Numbered from the stretch's first letter, positions 1-7,827 are shown. The stretch: DNA of 41,578 nucleotides from Hyphomicrobiales bacterium (GCA_019243195.1 JAFAUQ010000163.1:1-41578), one strand, 5' to 3'. A program made the numbers and translations. Notes: a model not told the origin generated them from the sequence alone.

Positions 1-752
1 TGATGCTCCGCCAGGCCGAGATGCTTGGCGAAAATGTTCTGCATCATGTGCGGCGCCTGGGTGCCGTGATGCACGGTCAGCCGCCGCGCGCCCTCGTTCC
101 AATCGGCCACTACCGCGCGCGGCTCGTTGGTCACGCCGGTGTGACGGCCGAACAGAAATGTCGTCTCGACGACAGCGTCGGATTGCTTGAACGCCTTGTC
201 GACCTCGCCGGCGTCGAGCGTGCGCTCGAACGTGAGATTGTCGCCGAGTTCCGGATGGATCACCGGCGTTGCCTTGTCGAGCGCGGTCTCGGCGTCGGTG
301 ACGGCGGGCAGCTCCTCATATTCAACTTCGACCAGCTCGGCCGCGTCCTCGGCGAGCGCGCGCGTGCGCGCTACCACGGCCACGACCGCCTCGCCCTGCC
401 AGCATGCGCGCTCGACGGCGATCGCGTGCTGCGGCGCCGACTTGATGCCCTTGAGGTGGGTGAGCACGCCGACCCACGGCGTGCACACCTTCGCCAGCTC
501 CGCACCGGTGACGACCGCGATCACGCCCGGCGCACGCTTCGCCGCATCGGTACCTATTTGTTTGATGCGCGCGTGGGCATGCGGCGACCGAACGAACGCC
601 ACGTGCGCCATGCGCGGCAAAACGACATCGCTGACGTATTGCCCGCGGCCCTGCGCAAGGCGCGCGAGGTTCGGGCGCGGCACCGAGCGGCCGATGTAGG
701 AATTGGGCCGGTCGAGGGCGGTCAGGCCGGCCGGCAGGTCGCGGTCGTTCAT
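1..752 (-). CDS. Molybdenum hydroxylase large subunit (CoxL/XdhB-like), 5' part only
   Basis: This is the N-terminal ~250 residues of the molybdopterin-binding subunit of a xanthine dehydrogenase/CO dehydrogenase family enzyme; the rest lies beyond base 1. The minus-strand frame is open across the whole stretch and begins MNDRDLPAGL, followed by an N-terminal domain typical of this family (IGRSVPRPN, GRGQYVSDVVLPRMAHVAFVRS, SPHAHARI, GVIAVVTG, VEVEYEELPAV). The ATG overlaps the TGA of the iron-sulfur subunit (ATGA), as expected for translationally coupled subunits. The active-site glutamate and cofactor residues are outside the window, so the substrate (CO, aldehyde, purine or N-heterocycle) cannot be assigned. 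The gene order medium-small-large, read along the minus strand, supports the assignment. Confidence 0.9.
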   Translation of the reverse strand, partial: MNDRDLPAGLTALDRPNSYIGRSVPRPNLARLAQGRGQYVSDVVLPRMAHVAFVRSPHAHARIKQIGTDAAKRAPGVIAVVTGAELAKVCTPWVGVLTHLKGIKSAPQHAIAVERACWQGEAVVAVVARTRALAEDAAELVEVEYEELPAVTDAETALDKATPVIHPELGDNLTFERTLDAGEVDKAFKQSDAVVETTFLFGRHTGVTNEPRAVVADWNEGARRLTVHHGTQAPHMMQNIFAKHLGLAEH

Positions 753-1231
753 GACGTTGCTCCCGCACGGGCGCGCGCCACCGCTTCGACGGCGTCGACG
801 ATGGCGTGATAGCCGGTGCAGCGGCAGTAGTTGCCCGAGAGGTGTTCGCGGATGGCGGCGCGGCTCGGCACGCCGCCGGCGGCGAGCAGCTCGGCCGCGG
901 TGAGCAGCATCGCCGGCGTGCAATAGCCGCACTGGAGCGCGTTGCGGGTACGGAACGCTTCCTGCAAATCGGCGAGCGCGCCGGAATCCGACGCGCCCTC
1001 GATGGTTTCGACCATATGCCCGTCGCACTGAACCGCGAGCGTGAGGCAGCCGCGCACCACGGCGCCGTCGAGCCGCACCGAGCAAGCGCCGCACACGCCG
1101 TGCTCGCAGCCCACGTGACTGCCGGTGAGGCCGAGCGTGTCGCGCAGGAAATCGACCAGAGTCGTACGCGGTTCCACGGTCTCGCGCACCTCTTCACCGT
1201 TGACGGTGAGCGTGATCTCGTGCGCGCTCAT
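749..1231 (-). CDS. Molybdenum hydroxylase iron-sulfur subunit (CoxS-like)
   Basis: This 160-residue protein carries two [2Fe-2S] clusters and passes electrons from the molybdenum centre to the FAD subunit. The N-terminal plant-type ferredoxin domain has the motif GCEHGVCGACSV plus a later Cys in the usual place (VVRGCLTL). The C-terminal helical domain has the paired motifs LQCGYCTPAM and GNYCRCTGY. Length and cysteine pattern are exactly those of CoxS/XdhC-type subunits. Its ATG overlaps the TGA of the FAD subunit gene upstream, and its TGA overlaps the ATG of the large subunit downstream, so the three form one coupled operon on the minus strand. Confidence 0.95.
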   Translation of the reverse strand: MSAHEITLTVNGEEVRETVEPRTTLVDFLRDTLGLTGSHVGCEHGVCGACSVRLDGAVVRGCLTLAVQCDGHMVETIEGASDSGALADLQEAFRTRNALQCGYCTPAMLLTAAELLAAGGVPSRAAIREHLSGNYCRCTGYHAIVDAVEAVARARAGATS

Positions 1232-2070
1232 GGCGGCGCCTCGTTGAGTTGCCGCGCGACCCGGCGCAGCAGCACGCCGGCGAGATGTTTCTTCACCGCG
1301 CCGGTCGCCAGCACGTCGTCGGGCGGACCGAGGTCCTGCGCCAGCGCTTTCACGCCGGCCTCAACGTCGCCCGCCGCCAGCGCCGCCTCCGCGTTGCGCG
1401 CGCGCACCGGCGTCGCTCCCACGCCGAAGAACGCGAGCCGCACGTCGGCGAGCTTCGTTCCGCTCGCGCGCGCGGCCGCCGCAAGGCCCACCATGGCGTA
1501 GTCGCCGTGCCGGCGCGCCAGTTCGGCAAAGCCGACGCGGTTGTCGCGCGTCGCCGCCGGCAGGCGAATGGCGATAAGCACGTCGCACGGGCCGAGCGCG
1601 GTCTCGAACAAACCCTGGAAGAAATCGTCGGCCTTGACCGTGCGCTTTCCCGCCGGCCCGACGATCTCGACCTCGCCGTCGAGCGCGAGCAAACACGCGG
1701 GCAGTTCGGCCGCCGGATCGGCGAAGGCGATCGAGCCGCCGATGGTGCCGCGGTTGCGGATCGCCGGATGGCCGATGTGCGGCAGCGCGCGGGCAATGAG
1801 CGGCGCGGCTTGCACGAGTTCCGCCGAACGCTCCGCCTGAGCGAGACGTACCAGCGCGCAGATCTCGATGTGGCCGTTGCGCCGCGCGAGTCGGTCGAGG
1901 CCGGCGACCTCGTTGATGTCGACCAGCAGGCTCGGGTGCGACAGCCGCATGTTGAGCGTGGCGATCAGGCTCTGCCCGCCCGCCAGCAGCCGCGCGCCCT
2001 CGCGGCCGAGCAATTCAACCGCGTGCTCGACCGAGCGTGCCCTGGCGTAATCGAACGGCGCGGGTTTCAC
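1228..2070 (-). CDS. Molybdenum hydroxylase FAD-binding subunit (CoxM-like)
   Basis: This is the FAD-binding medium subunit (about 280 residues) of the same molybdenum hydroxylase. FAD-binding motifs are visible as AGGQSLIATLNMRLSHP in the N-terminal half and TIGGSIAFADPAAELP near the middle, followed by the CO-dehydrogenase flavoprotein C-terminal domain. I chose the GTG at 2070 (protein start MKPAPFDYARA) because it matches the family start and sits behind a good ribosome site (GGGGAGGA, roughly 7 bases upstream); the open frame extends farther but that part is not family-like. The stop overlaps the ATG of the iron-sulfur subunit by four bases. Confidence 0.93.
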   Translation of the reverse strand: MKPAPFDYARARSVEHAVELLGREGARLLAGGQSLIATLNMRLSHPSLLVDINEVAGLDRLARRNGHIEICALVRLAQAERSAELVQAAPLIARALPHIGHPAIRNRGTIGGSIAFADPAAELPACLLALDGEVEIVGPAGKRTVKADDFFQGLFETALGPCDVLIAIRLPAATRDNRVGFAELARRHGDYAMVGLAAAARASGTKLADVRLAFFGVGATPVRARNAEAALAAGDVEAGVKALAQDLGPPDDVLATGAVKKHLAGVLLRRVARQLNEAPP

Positions 2071-2103
2071 CCCGATTCCTCCCCGATGTTTGTTGTGGCC
2101 ATT

Positions 2104-2180
2104 GTAGCCCGGATGAACGCCCGCGGAAGCGGGCGGAAATCCGGGATTCCCGCAGTTCCGCTTCGCTCCATGCGGGCTAC
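2104..2180. repeat. Dispersed palindromic (REP-like) element
   Basis: The ends form an inverted repeat, GTAGCCCGG at 2104-2112 and CGGGCTAC at 2173-2180, with internal complementary stretches (GCCCGCGGAAGCGGGC). This is the GTAGCCCGGAT...ATCCGGG...CGGGCTAC type of short element scattered through genomes of this order. It fills the gap between the amidohydrolase and the CoxM gene and includes the stop codon of the amidohydrolase (2177-2179), so it may also end or stabilise that transcript. Confidence 0.65.
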
Positions 2181-3025
2181 GCAAACCCGTAGAGGCGTGC
2201 CGGATTATTGACCAAGAGCTTACGCTGCGCCTCGGCGGTGACGGCGAACTGCGGGACGAGATCGACGAGGTCCGCCTCGTCCGCCTCATGCTCGAGGTTC
2301 GGATGCGGGAAGTCGGTGCCCCACAGCACGCGATCGGGGATCACTTCGACAATCGCGCGCGCGATCGGGACCGCGGTCGCATAAGGTGGCGGCGAAATCC
2401 GCTCGGACCCGCACACCTTGATCCAGCAGTTCTCGCGTTTGGCCAATTCCAGCAGCGCGCGGAACGCCGGCTGCTGCGTCCCTACCGCGGCTTCGACCCG
2501 GCCCATGTGATCGATCACGAATGGCAGCGGCAATTGTTTCATCATGGCGGTGAGCGGAACGATGTCGGGAGCATCGATGTGCAGCACCACGTGCCAGCCG
2601 AGCCCTTTGATGCGGTCGATCACGTGATGGAACACGGCCATGTCGGGCGTGCCGCCGAGGTGGCGCACGAAGTTGAAGCGCACGGCGCGGACGCCGCCGC
2701 GGTCGAGTGCCGCCAAATCCTTGTCGGTGAAGCCATCGTCGACCATCGCGACGCCGCGTCGTGTGTCGGGCGCGTCGGCGATCGCGTCGAGCATGGCGCG
2801 GTTGTCTTTGCCGTGGCAGCTCGCCTGCACGATCACCGCGCGTTCGACGCCGAGGTGGGCATGCAGCGCCGCGAGTGCCTCCTTCGGCGCGTCCTCGGGC
2901 GTGTAGCGCCGCTCCGGCGCGTAGGGAAATTTCGCCGCCGGGCCAAAGACGTGGTTGTGCGCGTCGCACGCGCCCGGCGGCAGCTTGAACCGCGGCTTCC
3001 GCCGCTGCGAGAAATCGTGCGCCAC
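2177..3025 (-). CDS. Amidohydrolase family protein (2-pyrone-4,6-dicarboxylate lactonase-like)
   Basis: This TIM-barrel metal-dependent hydrolase of about 282 residues belongs to the amidohydrolase-2 group. The metal-binding start of the barrel is CDAHNHVFG, followed by a segment (FPYAPERRYTPEDAP, ERAVIVQASCHGKDN) that resembles LigI-type lactonases. Later landmarks are VIDHMGR and the C-terminal LWGTDFPHPN, whose Asp is the usual catalytic position. I chose the GTG at 3025, two bases after the stop of the upstream gene, because the sequence before it is not family-like; this implies translational coupling. The substrate is unknown; a ring-derived lactone or dicarboxylate would fit a family acting on aromatic breakdown products. 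Confidence 0.85.
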   Translation of the reverse strand: MAHDFSQRRKPRFKLPPGACDAHNHVFGPAAKFPYAPERRYTPEDAPKEALAALHAHLGVERAVIVQASCHGKDNRAMLDAIADAPDTRRGVAMVDDGFTDKDLAALDRGGVRAVRFNFVRHLGGTPDMAVFHHVIDRIKGLGWHVVLHIDAPDIVPLTAMMKQLPLPFVIDHMGRVEAAVGTQQPAFRALLELAKRENCWIKVCGSERISPPPYATAVPIARAIVEVIPDRVLWGTDFPHPNLEHEADEADLVDLVPQFAVTAEAQRKLLVNNPARLYGFA

Positions 3026-3027
3026 GT

Positions 3028-3945
3028 TCAGCTCGTCCGCCTCATACTTGCTGCTTCCGTCAGCACCTCCGGGATCGCCTCGGGATTGGCGGGCGCCATC
3101 ACGTGCGCGCCGGCGACGCCGGGAATCTCCGCGAGTTCCTGCATCAGCTCGACGCACACGCGGCGGCCTTCCGCTCCCGGGTCGGCCGCACCTTCGAGCC
3201 GCGCGATAATCGCATCGGGAATGATCGTGCCCGGCAGATGCTTGCGCATCCAGCGCGCCGAGCGCGCCGACTTGAGCGGCACGACGCCGATGAGGATCGC
3301 GAGCCGCGGCACGAGCCCGTGCTCGGCGAGCCGGGCGAGGTAGCGCCGCACGATTCCGGCATCCATGCAGAACTGCGTCTGCACGAATTGCGCGCCCGCG
3401 TCGACTTTCGCTCTCAGTGAATGCGGCGCCCAGCCGGGCGGCGGATCGATCGGCACGTCGCCGACGCCGAGGAAGAACAGGGGCCGTTGCTTGAGCTGGC
3501 GGCCCGATGGCAATTCCCCGCGGTCGCGCAAGGCGGCGGCGGTCGTCAGCAGCCCGACCGTGTCGAGATCAAACACCGGCTTGGCATCCGGCTGGTCGCC
3601 GGCGGTGGGATCGTCGCCGCGCAAGAGCAGCAGGTTGCGCACACCGAGCGCCGCCGCAGCGAGCAGGTCGCCCTGCAGCGCAATGCGGTTGCGGTCGCGG
3701 CAGGTGAACTGCTGGATCGGCTCGATGCCCTCGCGCGCGAGGATCGCGGCCGCGGCCGAGGCGCCCATGTGGGCGCGCGCGCCCGCCCCGTCAGTGACGT
3801 TGACGGCGTCGACGAGCCCCTTGAGCGGCCGCGCCAGGCGGATCACGTCGTCCGCTTCGCCCGAAAGCGGGGGCGCGATTTCCGCCGTCAGCGCGAAGCG
3901 GCGAGCAGCGAGCGCGGAGGACAGCGACGTTTGCTGATGATTCAT
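3028..3945 (-). CDS. Methylenetetrahydrofolate reductase family protein
   Basis: This 305-residue protein has the MetF-type flavin TIM barrel. It has the family order: LTAEIAPPLSGEAD near the start, DAVNVTDGAGA, a FTCRDRNR segment (residues about 81-88), LLLLRGDDP and VDAGAQFVQTQFCMD. The canonical family reaction is NADH-dependent reduction of methylene-THF to methyl-THF, but this version is short, diverges in the C-terminal half and sits with catabolic genes rather than methionine genes, so it may serve a C1 or demethylation pathway. It is the first gene of the pair with the downstream amidohydrolase (two-base gap). No strong ribosome site is seen before the ATG at 3945. Confidence 0.85.
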   Translation of the reverse strand: MNHQQTSLSSALAARRFALTAEIAPPLSGEADDVIRLARPLKGLVDAVNVTDGAGARAHMGASAAAAILAREGIEPIQQFTCRDRNRIALQGDLLAAAALGVRNLLLLRGDDPTAGDQPDAKPVFDLDTVGLLTTAAALRDRGELPSGRQLKQRPLFFLGVGDVPIDPPPGWAPHSLRAKVDAGAQFVQTQFCMDAGIVRRYLARLAEHGLVPRLAILIGVVPLKSARSARWMRKHLPGTIIPDAIIARLEGAADPGAEGRRVCVELMQELAEIPGVAGAHVMAPANPEAIPEVLTEAASMRRTS

Positions 3946-3986
3946 AGGCGCAGACTACAGGGCGCGGACGACGGAAGCCAAACGAG

Positions 3987-4082
3987 GTCATTGCGAGGAG
4001 GGCCGCAGGCGCGACGAAGCAATCCAGGCCGTCACGGGAGGCCTGGATTGCTTCCCCTCGCTTTCGCGAGGGTCGCAATGAC
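3987..4082. repeat. Long palindromic intergenic repeat (GTCATTGCGAGG type)
   Basis: The ends GTCATTGCGA (3987) and TCGCAATGAC (ending 4082) are complementary, and an inner pair GAAGCAATCCAGGCC / GGCCTGGATTGCTTC gives a near-complete hairpin. This matches the dispersed CATTGCGAGGAGC...GCAATCCAG repeat class of this bacterial order. It lies upstream of the MTHFR gene and upstream of the small plus-strand gene, with no ORF of its own. Confidence 0.75.
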
Positions 4083-4204
4083 GTGTGGCCCATATGTCAC
4101 AGGAGTCGCTTTTTCCCAACTGTGGCGCCGATGTCACAGCATTCGGCCGGCAACCGGAGTAGCCTCCCGCTCGCCTGAATTGTCCAAACTATCGGGGGGA
4201 CAAA

Positions 4205-4420
4205 ATGGCGATCGAAACGCTGGTGGTAGGAGCTGCGATCTGCGCCGCGCTCGGCTTGATCAGCCTGCAGCGGCGCGTGATGGCCTCGCATCTCGGTGCC
4301 GCGACCGTGCGGCTCAAGACGCGGACGCACGACATGCTGCACCCGTATCGGCCCGAGCTGCACTACATGCGCGGCCCCGGCCCGAAGTGGCTGGAGAAGC
4401 ACGGCGGTCGATACGAATAG
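4205..4420 (+). CDS. Small membrane-anchored hypothetical protein (71 aa)
   Basis: The protein is 71 residues. An N-terminal hydrophobic helix (about residues 4-21, LVVGAAICAALGLISL) is followed by a basic, soluble tail rich in His, Arg and Pro that contains the motif HYMRGPGPKWLEKHGG. I do not recognise a family. It is supported as a gene by its ribosome site (GGGGGA seven bases before the ATG), good GC-biased third positions and a strong terminator just downstream. Orientation is opposite to both neighbours, so it is a single-gene unit. A single-pass inner-membrane protein with a cytoplasmic tail is the likely topology. Confidence 0.65.
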   Translation: MAIETLVVGAAICAALGLISLQRRVMASHLGAATVRLKTRTHDMLHPYRPELHYMRGPGPKWLEKHGGRYE

Positions 4421-4540
4421 TTTGTTTGATGCGGCGTGATCGGCCGGGAGTGGGAACACCGGTTCCGATCAGGCTGTGAGCGGGGACTTGGACCGGCGGG
4501 GGACTGGACCCGCGCATCGGCGCGGAGGATGGGGCGTAGA

Positions 4541-4576
4541 GATGGCCGGGGCTAAGCCCCGGCCATCCGCGTTTTT
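4541..4576 (+). terminator. Rho-independent terminator
   Basis: A perfect 12-bp stem GATGGCCGGGGC / GCCCCGGCCATC with loop TAA is followed by a short T run (4572-4576). It lies about 120 bases after the stop of the small membrane-protein gene and just before the end of the convergent amidohydrolase gene, so it probably ends the plus-strand transcript. Confidence 0.8.
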
Positions 4577-4584
4577 GGGCACTC

Positions 4585-5634
4585 CTACAACTTATAAAAC
4601 TTCCGCGCCGTGTCGCGGAACAGCAGCGCCTTCTCCTGCGCCGAGGCGCCGGCGGCGAGCCGCTTGAAGGCGTTCCAGTAGGTCGCATAGCTGCCGGAAA
4701 GCTTGTCGACCGGGAAGTTGCTCTCGAACATGCAGCGCTCGGGCCCGAACGCCGCGAGGCAGGTTTCGATGTAGGGCCGCCACGCGTCGGCGAGTTCCTG
4801 CGAGGACGGCGGCCGCTCGCGATGGTGGAAGGCGAAGCCGTTGATGCGCATGCCGATCCCGCCGAGCTTCATATAAACATTCTCCGCGCGCGCCAGTTCG
4901 GCGATGCGGCCGCTCCACTCGGCGAAGATTTCGGCGCGCTTGTCAGCATACCAGCCGAGTCCGAGCGGCCCACCGACGTGATCGAGCACGATCGGCTGGT
5001 CCGGGAACGCGCGCGCGAGGTCGATCAGGTCGTCGATCTGCGGATGATAGAGCCAAGCATCGAACACGAGGCCCATGCGGCCGAGCACCTTGAAACCTTC
5101 GCGGAATTGGGCGTGGTCGCGGTAGAGGTGCGGCGGCGGATCGGTGTGGGAATTATGCACCTCGGGCGTCTTGTCCTGCCAGCCGGCGGCGTGACGGATG
5201 CCGCGGAAGCGTCCGCCGCCCGCGATGATGTGCGCGGCGAGCACCTCCTCGACCTTGGCGCCCAACGTGAGATCGGCAAAGCCGACAATACCGGCGGCGA
5301 CGCGGATCGGCCCGTAGGCGCCGCTCGCCGCCATCGCCGCAATGCCGTTGACGAACTCGGTCTCACCCACCGGACGCAGCGCCGCCGGGCCATCGGCGCG
5401 GTAGCAGGCGGTGCATTCGATGAACACGGTCTGCGTGACGTTGTGGCCGCTGCCGGTGTCGGCGAGAAGATCGTGCAGCAGATAGCGGTGGCGCGCGAAG
5501 TCCCACAGGTGATGATGCGGGTCGACGATCTCGAGCGCCGGCTCGAGGATGTCCTCGCGATGGAGCGCGAGCCATTCCGGCTTGATGCCCGAGCGGCTGG
5601 CGACGGTGGATTTTTCCGGGGTTTGTTCGTTCAT
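4585..5634 (-). CDS. Amidohydrolase family protein
   Basis: This 349-residue member of the amidohydrolase-2 group has the metal motif at the first barrel strand as IVDPHHHLWDF, then FRGIRHAAGWQD, the strand-6-like IVLDHVGGPLG, and the C-terminal MFESNFPVDK where the usual catalytic Asp lies. About 40 residues precede the barrel. A good ribosome site (AGGAGA) lies seven bases upstream of the ATG at 5634. It is distinct from the LigI-like protein at 2177-3025 (little visible similarity outside the barrel motifs). Lactonase or decarboxylase activity on a small carboxylate is typical; the exact substrate is not inferable. Confidence 0.85.
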   Translation of the reverse strand: MNEQTPEKSTVASRSGIKPEWLALHREDILEPALEIVDPHHHLWDFARHRYLLHDLLADTGSGHNVTQTVFIECTACYRADGPAALRPVGETEFVNGIAAMAASGAYGPIRVAAGIVGFADLTLGAKVEEVLAAHIIAGGGRFRGIRHAAGWQDKTPEVHNSHTDPPPHLYRDHAQFREGFKVLGRMGLVFDAWLYHPQIDDLIDLARAFPDQPIVLDHVGGPLGLGWYADKRAEIFAEWSGRIAELARAENVYMKLGGIGMRINGFAFHHRERPPSSQELADAWRPYIETCLAAFGPERCMFESNFPVDKLSGSYATYWNAFKRLAAGASAQEKALLFRDTARKFYKL

Positions 5635-5643
5635 GGGCGTCTC

Positions 5644-5720
5644 CTAGTGCCGCGAACCCGAAGTTCGCACCACAGTTGCCGCGAGTCCGATTGCGAACTT
5701 CGGGTTCAAAGCGGCACTAG
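5644..5720. repeat. Palindromic repeat, CTAGTG...CACTAG family, copy 1
   Basis: The outer arms are CTAGTGCCGC (5644-5653) and GCGGCACTAG (5711-5720); the inner arms GAACCCGAAGTTCGC and GCGAACTTCGGGTTC continue the hairpin, giving about 25 paired bases. It lies just upstream of the amidohydrolase start and shares its plan with the copy at 5734-5808. Confidence 0.8.
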
Positions 5721-5733
5721 AATTATAGATTTG

Positions 5734-5808
5734 CTAGTGTCCTTCGATTCCGAAGTTCGCCTCAAAACGTGCGGCAAGATCGGGCGAACTTCGGAATCGG
5801 GACACTAG
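5734..5808. repeat. Palindromic repeat, CTAGTG...CACTAG family, copy 2
   Basis: The outer arms are CTAGTGTCC (5734-5742) and GGACACTAG (5800-5808); the inner arms are GATTCCGAAGTTCGC and GCGAACTTCGGAATC. It has the same architecture as copy 1, with the shared core GAAGTTCGC/GCGAACTTC. Together the two copies fill the divergent gap between the amidohydrolase and the racemase-family gene. Confidence 0.8.
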
Positions 5809-5844
5809 GTATAGTTTAGCCTGACAAAAAGCGAGGAGTCCTCA

Positions 5845-6573
5845 ATGGCCGGATGGCGGGCGCGGCTCGGATTTTTGGTGCCGCCAGGAAACCCGACGGT
5901 CGAGACCGAGATGATCGCGCTCGCGCCGCCAGGCGTCACCGTGCATTTCTCGCGCCTCGTTGCCCATGGCGAGACCGGCAGCCACGCCGGGCAGGAGGAG
6001 CGCAACCAAACGATGGTTGCGCACATGGCCGAGAGCGCCGCGCTGCTCGCCATGGTCAAGCCCGCCGTCATCATGCTTTCCCACACCGCGACGAGCTACA
6101 CGCTGGGCCCGCAGAAGGAAGCCGAGCTCGTCGCGCGCCTCTCCGAGCAATGCGGCACGCTGGTCGAGACCGCGTTCGCGAGCGTGCTCGAAGCGTTGCG
6201 CGCGCTCGGCGTGCGCAGGATCGCCCTCGGCACGCCCTACGGCGAGGAGACGACGCTCAAAGGCAAGGCGCTGCTGGAGCAGCACGGCTTTGCGGTGGTG
6301 AGCCACGGCCGGCTCGACGGCGTCACGAACATCTACGACGAGACGCCGGAGCGTGCCTATCGGCTCGGGCGCGCCATCGACAAGGATGACGTCGAGGCGG
6401 TGTTCCTGAGCGGCAGCGGCATGCCGACGATTTCGATCCTCGACACGCTCGAGCGAGACCTCGGCAAGCCGGCGATCTCCGCCGCCTCCGCCATGATGTG
6501 GCGCGCGCTCCACCTCGCCGGCGTGCGGGCACCAATTTCGGGATACGGACAGCTTTTGGAAATTACGCGCTGA
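5845..6573 (+). CDS. Maleate isomerase / Asp-Glu racemase superfamily protein lacking the usual cysteines
   Basis: This 242-residue protein has the fold of maleate cis-trans isomerase and arylmalonate decarboxylase: N-terminal GFLVPPGNPTVETEM, then HMAESAALLAMVKPAVIMLSHT, LGVRRIALGTPY, and the second half AVFLSGSGMPTI with LGKPAISAASAMMW. In the well-studied members two cysteines flank the substrate (in ACTS- and SCT-type contexts). Here the matching places read SHTATSY and LSGSGM, so neither cysteine is present. A two-cysteine racemisation mechanism is therefore unlikely. Ribosome site GAGGAG precedes the ATG. The isochorismatase-family gene next door recalls the NicE/NicF pair of nicotinate breakdown, but the missing cysteines argue against NicE itself. 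Confidence 0.85.
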   Translation: MAGWRARLGFLVPPGNPTVETEMIALAPPGVTVHFSRLVAHGETGSHAGQEERNQTMVAHMAESAALLAMVKPAVIMLSHTATSYTLGPQKEAELVARLSEQCGTLVETAFASVLEALRALGVRRIALGTPYGEETTLKGKALLEQHGFAVVSHGRLDGVTNIYDETPERAYRLGRAIDKDDVEAVFLSGSGMPTISILDTLERDLGKPAISAASAMMWRALHLAGVRAPISGYGQLLEITR

Positions 6574-6591
6574 GCGGCGATTCTCTCCGTC

Positions 6592-6711
6592 GTCATCCGG
6601 GGCCCGAGCAAAGCGAGGGAGCCCGGAATCCATGAACACGGACCACTCCCATGTTGCTCGGCCGGTGTTCATGGATTCCGGGCTCGCCGCTACGCGGCGC
6701 CCCGGAATGAC
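6592..6711. repeat. Long palindromic intergenic repeat (GTCAT-CCGG type)
   Basis: The ends GTCATCCGGGGC (6592) and GCCCCGGAATGAC (to 6711) are complementary, and an inner pair GAGCCCGGAATCCATGAACAC / GTGTTCATGGATTCCGGGCTC forms a long stem around position 6650. It belongs to the same dispersed class as the elements at 9238-9281 and 39681-39822. It sits between two convergent genes and may act as a two-way terminator. Confidence 0.8.
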
Positions 6712-6722
6712 AGGGAAATAAT

Positions 6723-7430
6723 CTACGCCGCCGCCGACCGGCGTTGCGCGTTCGCCTCCAGGCAGCGGATCAAATGATCCGTGTCCATCACGTCGCCGAA
6801 CACCGAGTAGAAACTCGCGAGCGTCGCGTTGTGCTCGGCGTCGGTGCGGGCGGCGTTACCGTCGCTCACCATGACGGTCTTGAAGTTGAGCATCATGGCG
6901 TCGCGCGCCGAGGACTCGCAGCACACGTTGGTGACCGTGCCGGTGATCAGCACCGTGTCGTAGCCCTGCGCGCGCAGCAGTTCCGGCAGCTCGGACGAGC
7001 CCTGCACGAAGGCGCTGAACCGGGTCTTGTTGACGATCGCGTCCTCGGGCTTGACCTCGAGGGTCGGATAAAGGTCGTGACCGCGCGTGCCCGGCGCCAT
7101 GTTGGTGAGCGCGCGGGCGCGCTTGGCCGGCGTGAGCATGTCGAAATATTCCGACCATGAGGCGACGGTCGCCTCGTCGAACGTCATCTTGATCCACACG
7201 ACCTTGCCGCCGGTGCGCCGCACCGCGGTTGCGAGCTTGTTGACGTTGGGGACGATCTCGACCGCCGTCGGCACGTAGGCGATCGCCACCTCCTCGTCCA
7301 TGAAGCCGTTCTGCAAATCGACCACGACCAGTGCCGTCTTGCGCGGGTCGAGGTTCTCATAGATGTGCGCCTTGCCGCGTCGGTCGAGCGCGACGGCGGT
7401 CGCCCATTGGGGCATTTCCAGCTTGTGCAT
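6723..7430 (-). CDS. Isochorismatase-family cysteine hydrolase
   Basis: This 235-residue alpha/beta hydrolase belongs to the isochorismatase/nicotinamidase group. The catalytic triad is visible: Asp in LVVVDLQNGFMD, Lys in VNKTRFSAF, and Cys in TGTVTNVCCESSARDA. The motif after the Cys (SARDAMMLNF) is typical of N-carbamoylsarcosine amidohydrolase-like members. The ATG at 7430 is preferred over an earlier in-frame start because GGAGG lies about eight bases before it. Amide hydrolysis (for example a maleamate- or carbamoyl-type substrate) is the family expectation; the true substrate is unknown. It is convergent with the racemase-family gene. Confidence 0.88.
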   Translation of the reverse strand: MHKLEMPQWATAVALDRRGKAHIYENLDPRKTALVVVDLQNGFMDEEVAIAYVPTAVEIVPNVNKLATAVRRTGGKVVWIKMTFDEATVASWSEYFDMLTPAKRARALTNMAPGTRGHDLYPTLEVKPEDAIVNKTRFSAFVQGSSELPELLRAQGYDTVLITGTVTNVCCESSARDAMMLNFKTVMVSDGNAARTDAEHNATLASFYSVFGDVMDTDHLIRCLEANAQRRSAAA

Positions 7431-7482
7431 GGGATGGTCCTCCGATGCGAAGCCTAGCACCGGAAGGCGTAGTAGTCAGGGT

Positions 7483-7791
7483 TTATTTGCGCCGGAGGAA
7501 CGACCACAGGATCGCGGCCGCGATCGCGATGCTCACCGGAATCCACAGCAGCACGAGGCCGAGAAGGAGCGCGAGCACGACCGCCGAGCCGAGGCCGAGC
7601 ATCAGCAGCGCCGTAAAAAGCGTCAGCGGCCCGCGCGTTTCGAAATGCACGGTACGGCCCTGGCCGCGGCCGGAGGAAGTCCACACCCAGGTCGCGCCGC
7701 GCGGCCGCGGTCCGGGTTCGCCGGGCGGGATGATCTCTGGCTCGGATTTCGGCCGCTCCGGCGGCGTCGGACGGTCGCTCATGACGCTCAT
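7483..7791 (-). CDS. Small two-helix membrane protein, conserved hypothetical
   Basis: This ~102-residue protein has a Pro-rich cytoplasmic N-terminus (PTPPERPKSEPEIIPPGEPG), then a WVWTSSGRG segment, two closely spaced hydrophobic helices (LTLFTALLMLGLGSAVVLAL and LVLLWIPVSIAIAAAILW) and a short basic tail. Proteins with this PPERPKSEPEIIPPGEP head and paired helices are common in Bradyrhizobium relatives, but no function is known to me. The start is either the ATG at 7791 or the ATG three codons later (7782); GGAAG about ten bases before 7791 favours the former. Confidence 0.75.
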   Translation of the reverse strand: MSVMSDRPTPPERPKSEPEIIPPGEPGPRPRGATWVWTSSGRGQGRTVHFETRGPLTLFTALLMLGLGSAVVLALLLGLVLLWIPVSIAIAAAILWSFLRRK

Positions 7792-7827
7792 ATAAGTGCT
7801 TCCGGGCGCGTCGTCAGCCGGACATAC

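Noticed and set aside
1249-2211. Long plus-strand open frames opposite the CoxM, amidohydrolase, radical SAM and other genes (for example 1249-2211, 2288-3343, 4822-5808, 15844-17112)
   Set aside because: They lie antisense to genes with clear family motifs, have Arg/Ala-rich random composition and no motifs or good ribosome sites; this is normal for GC-rich DNA.
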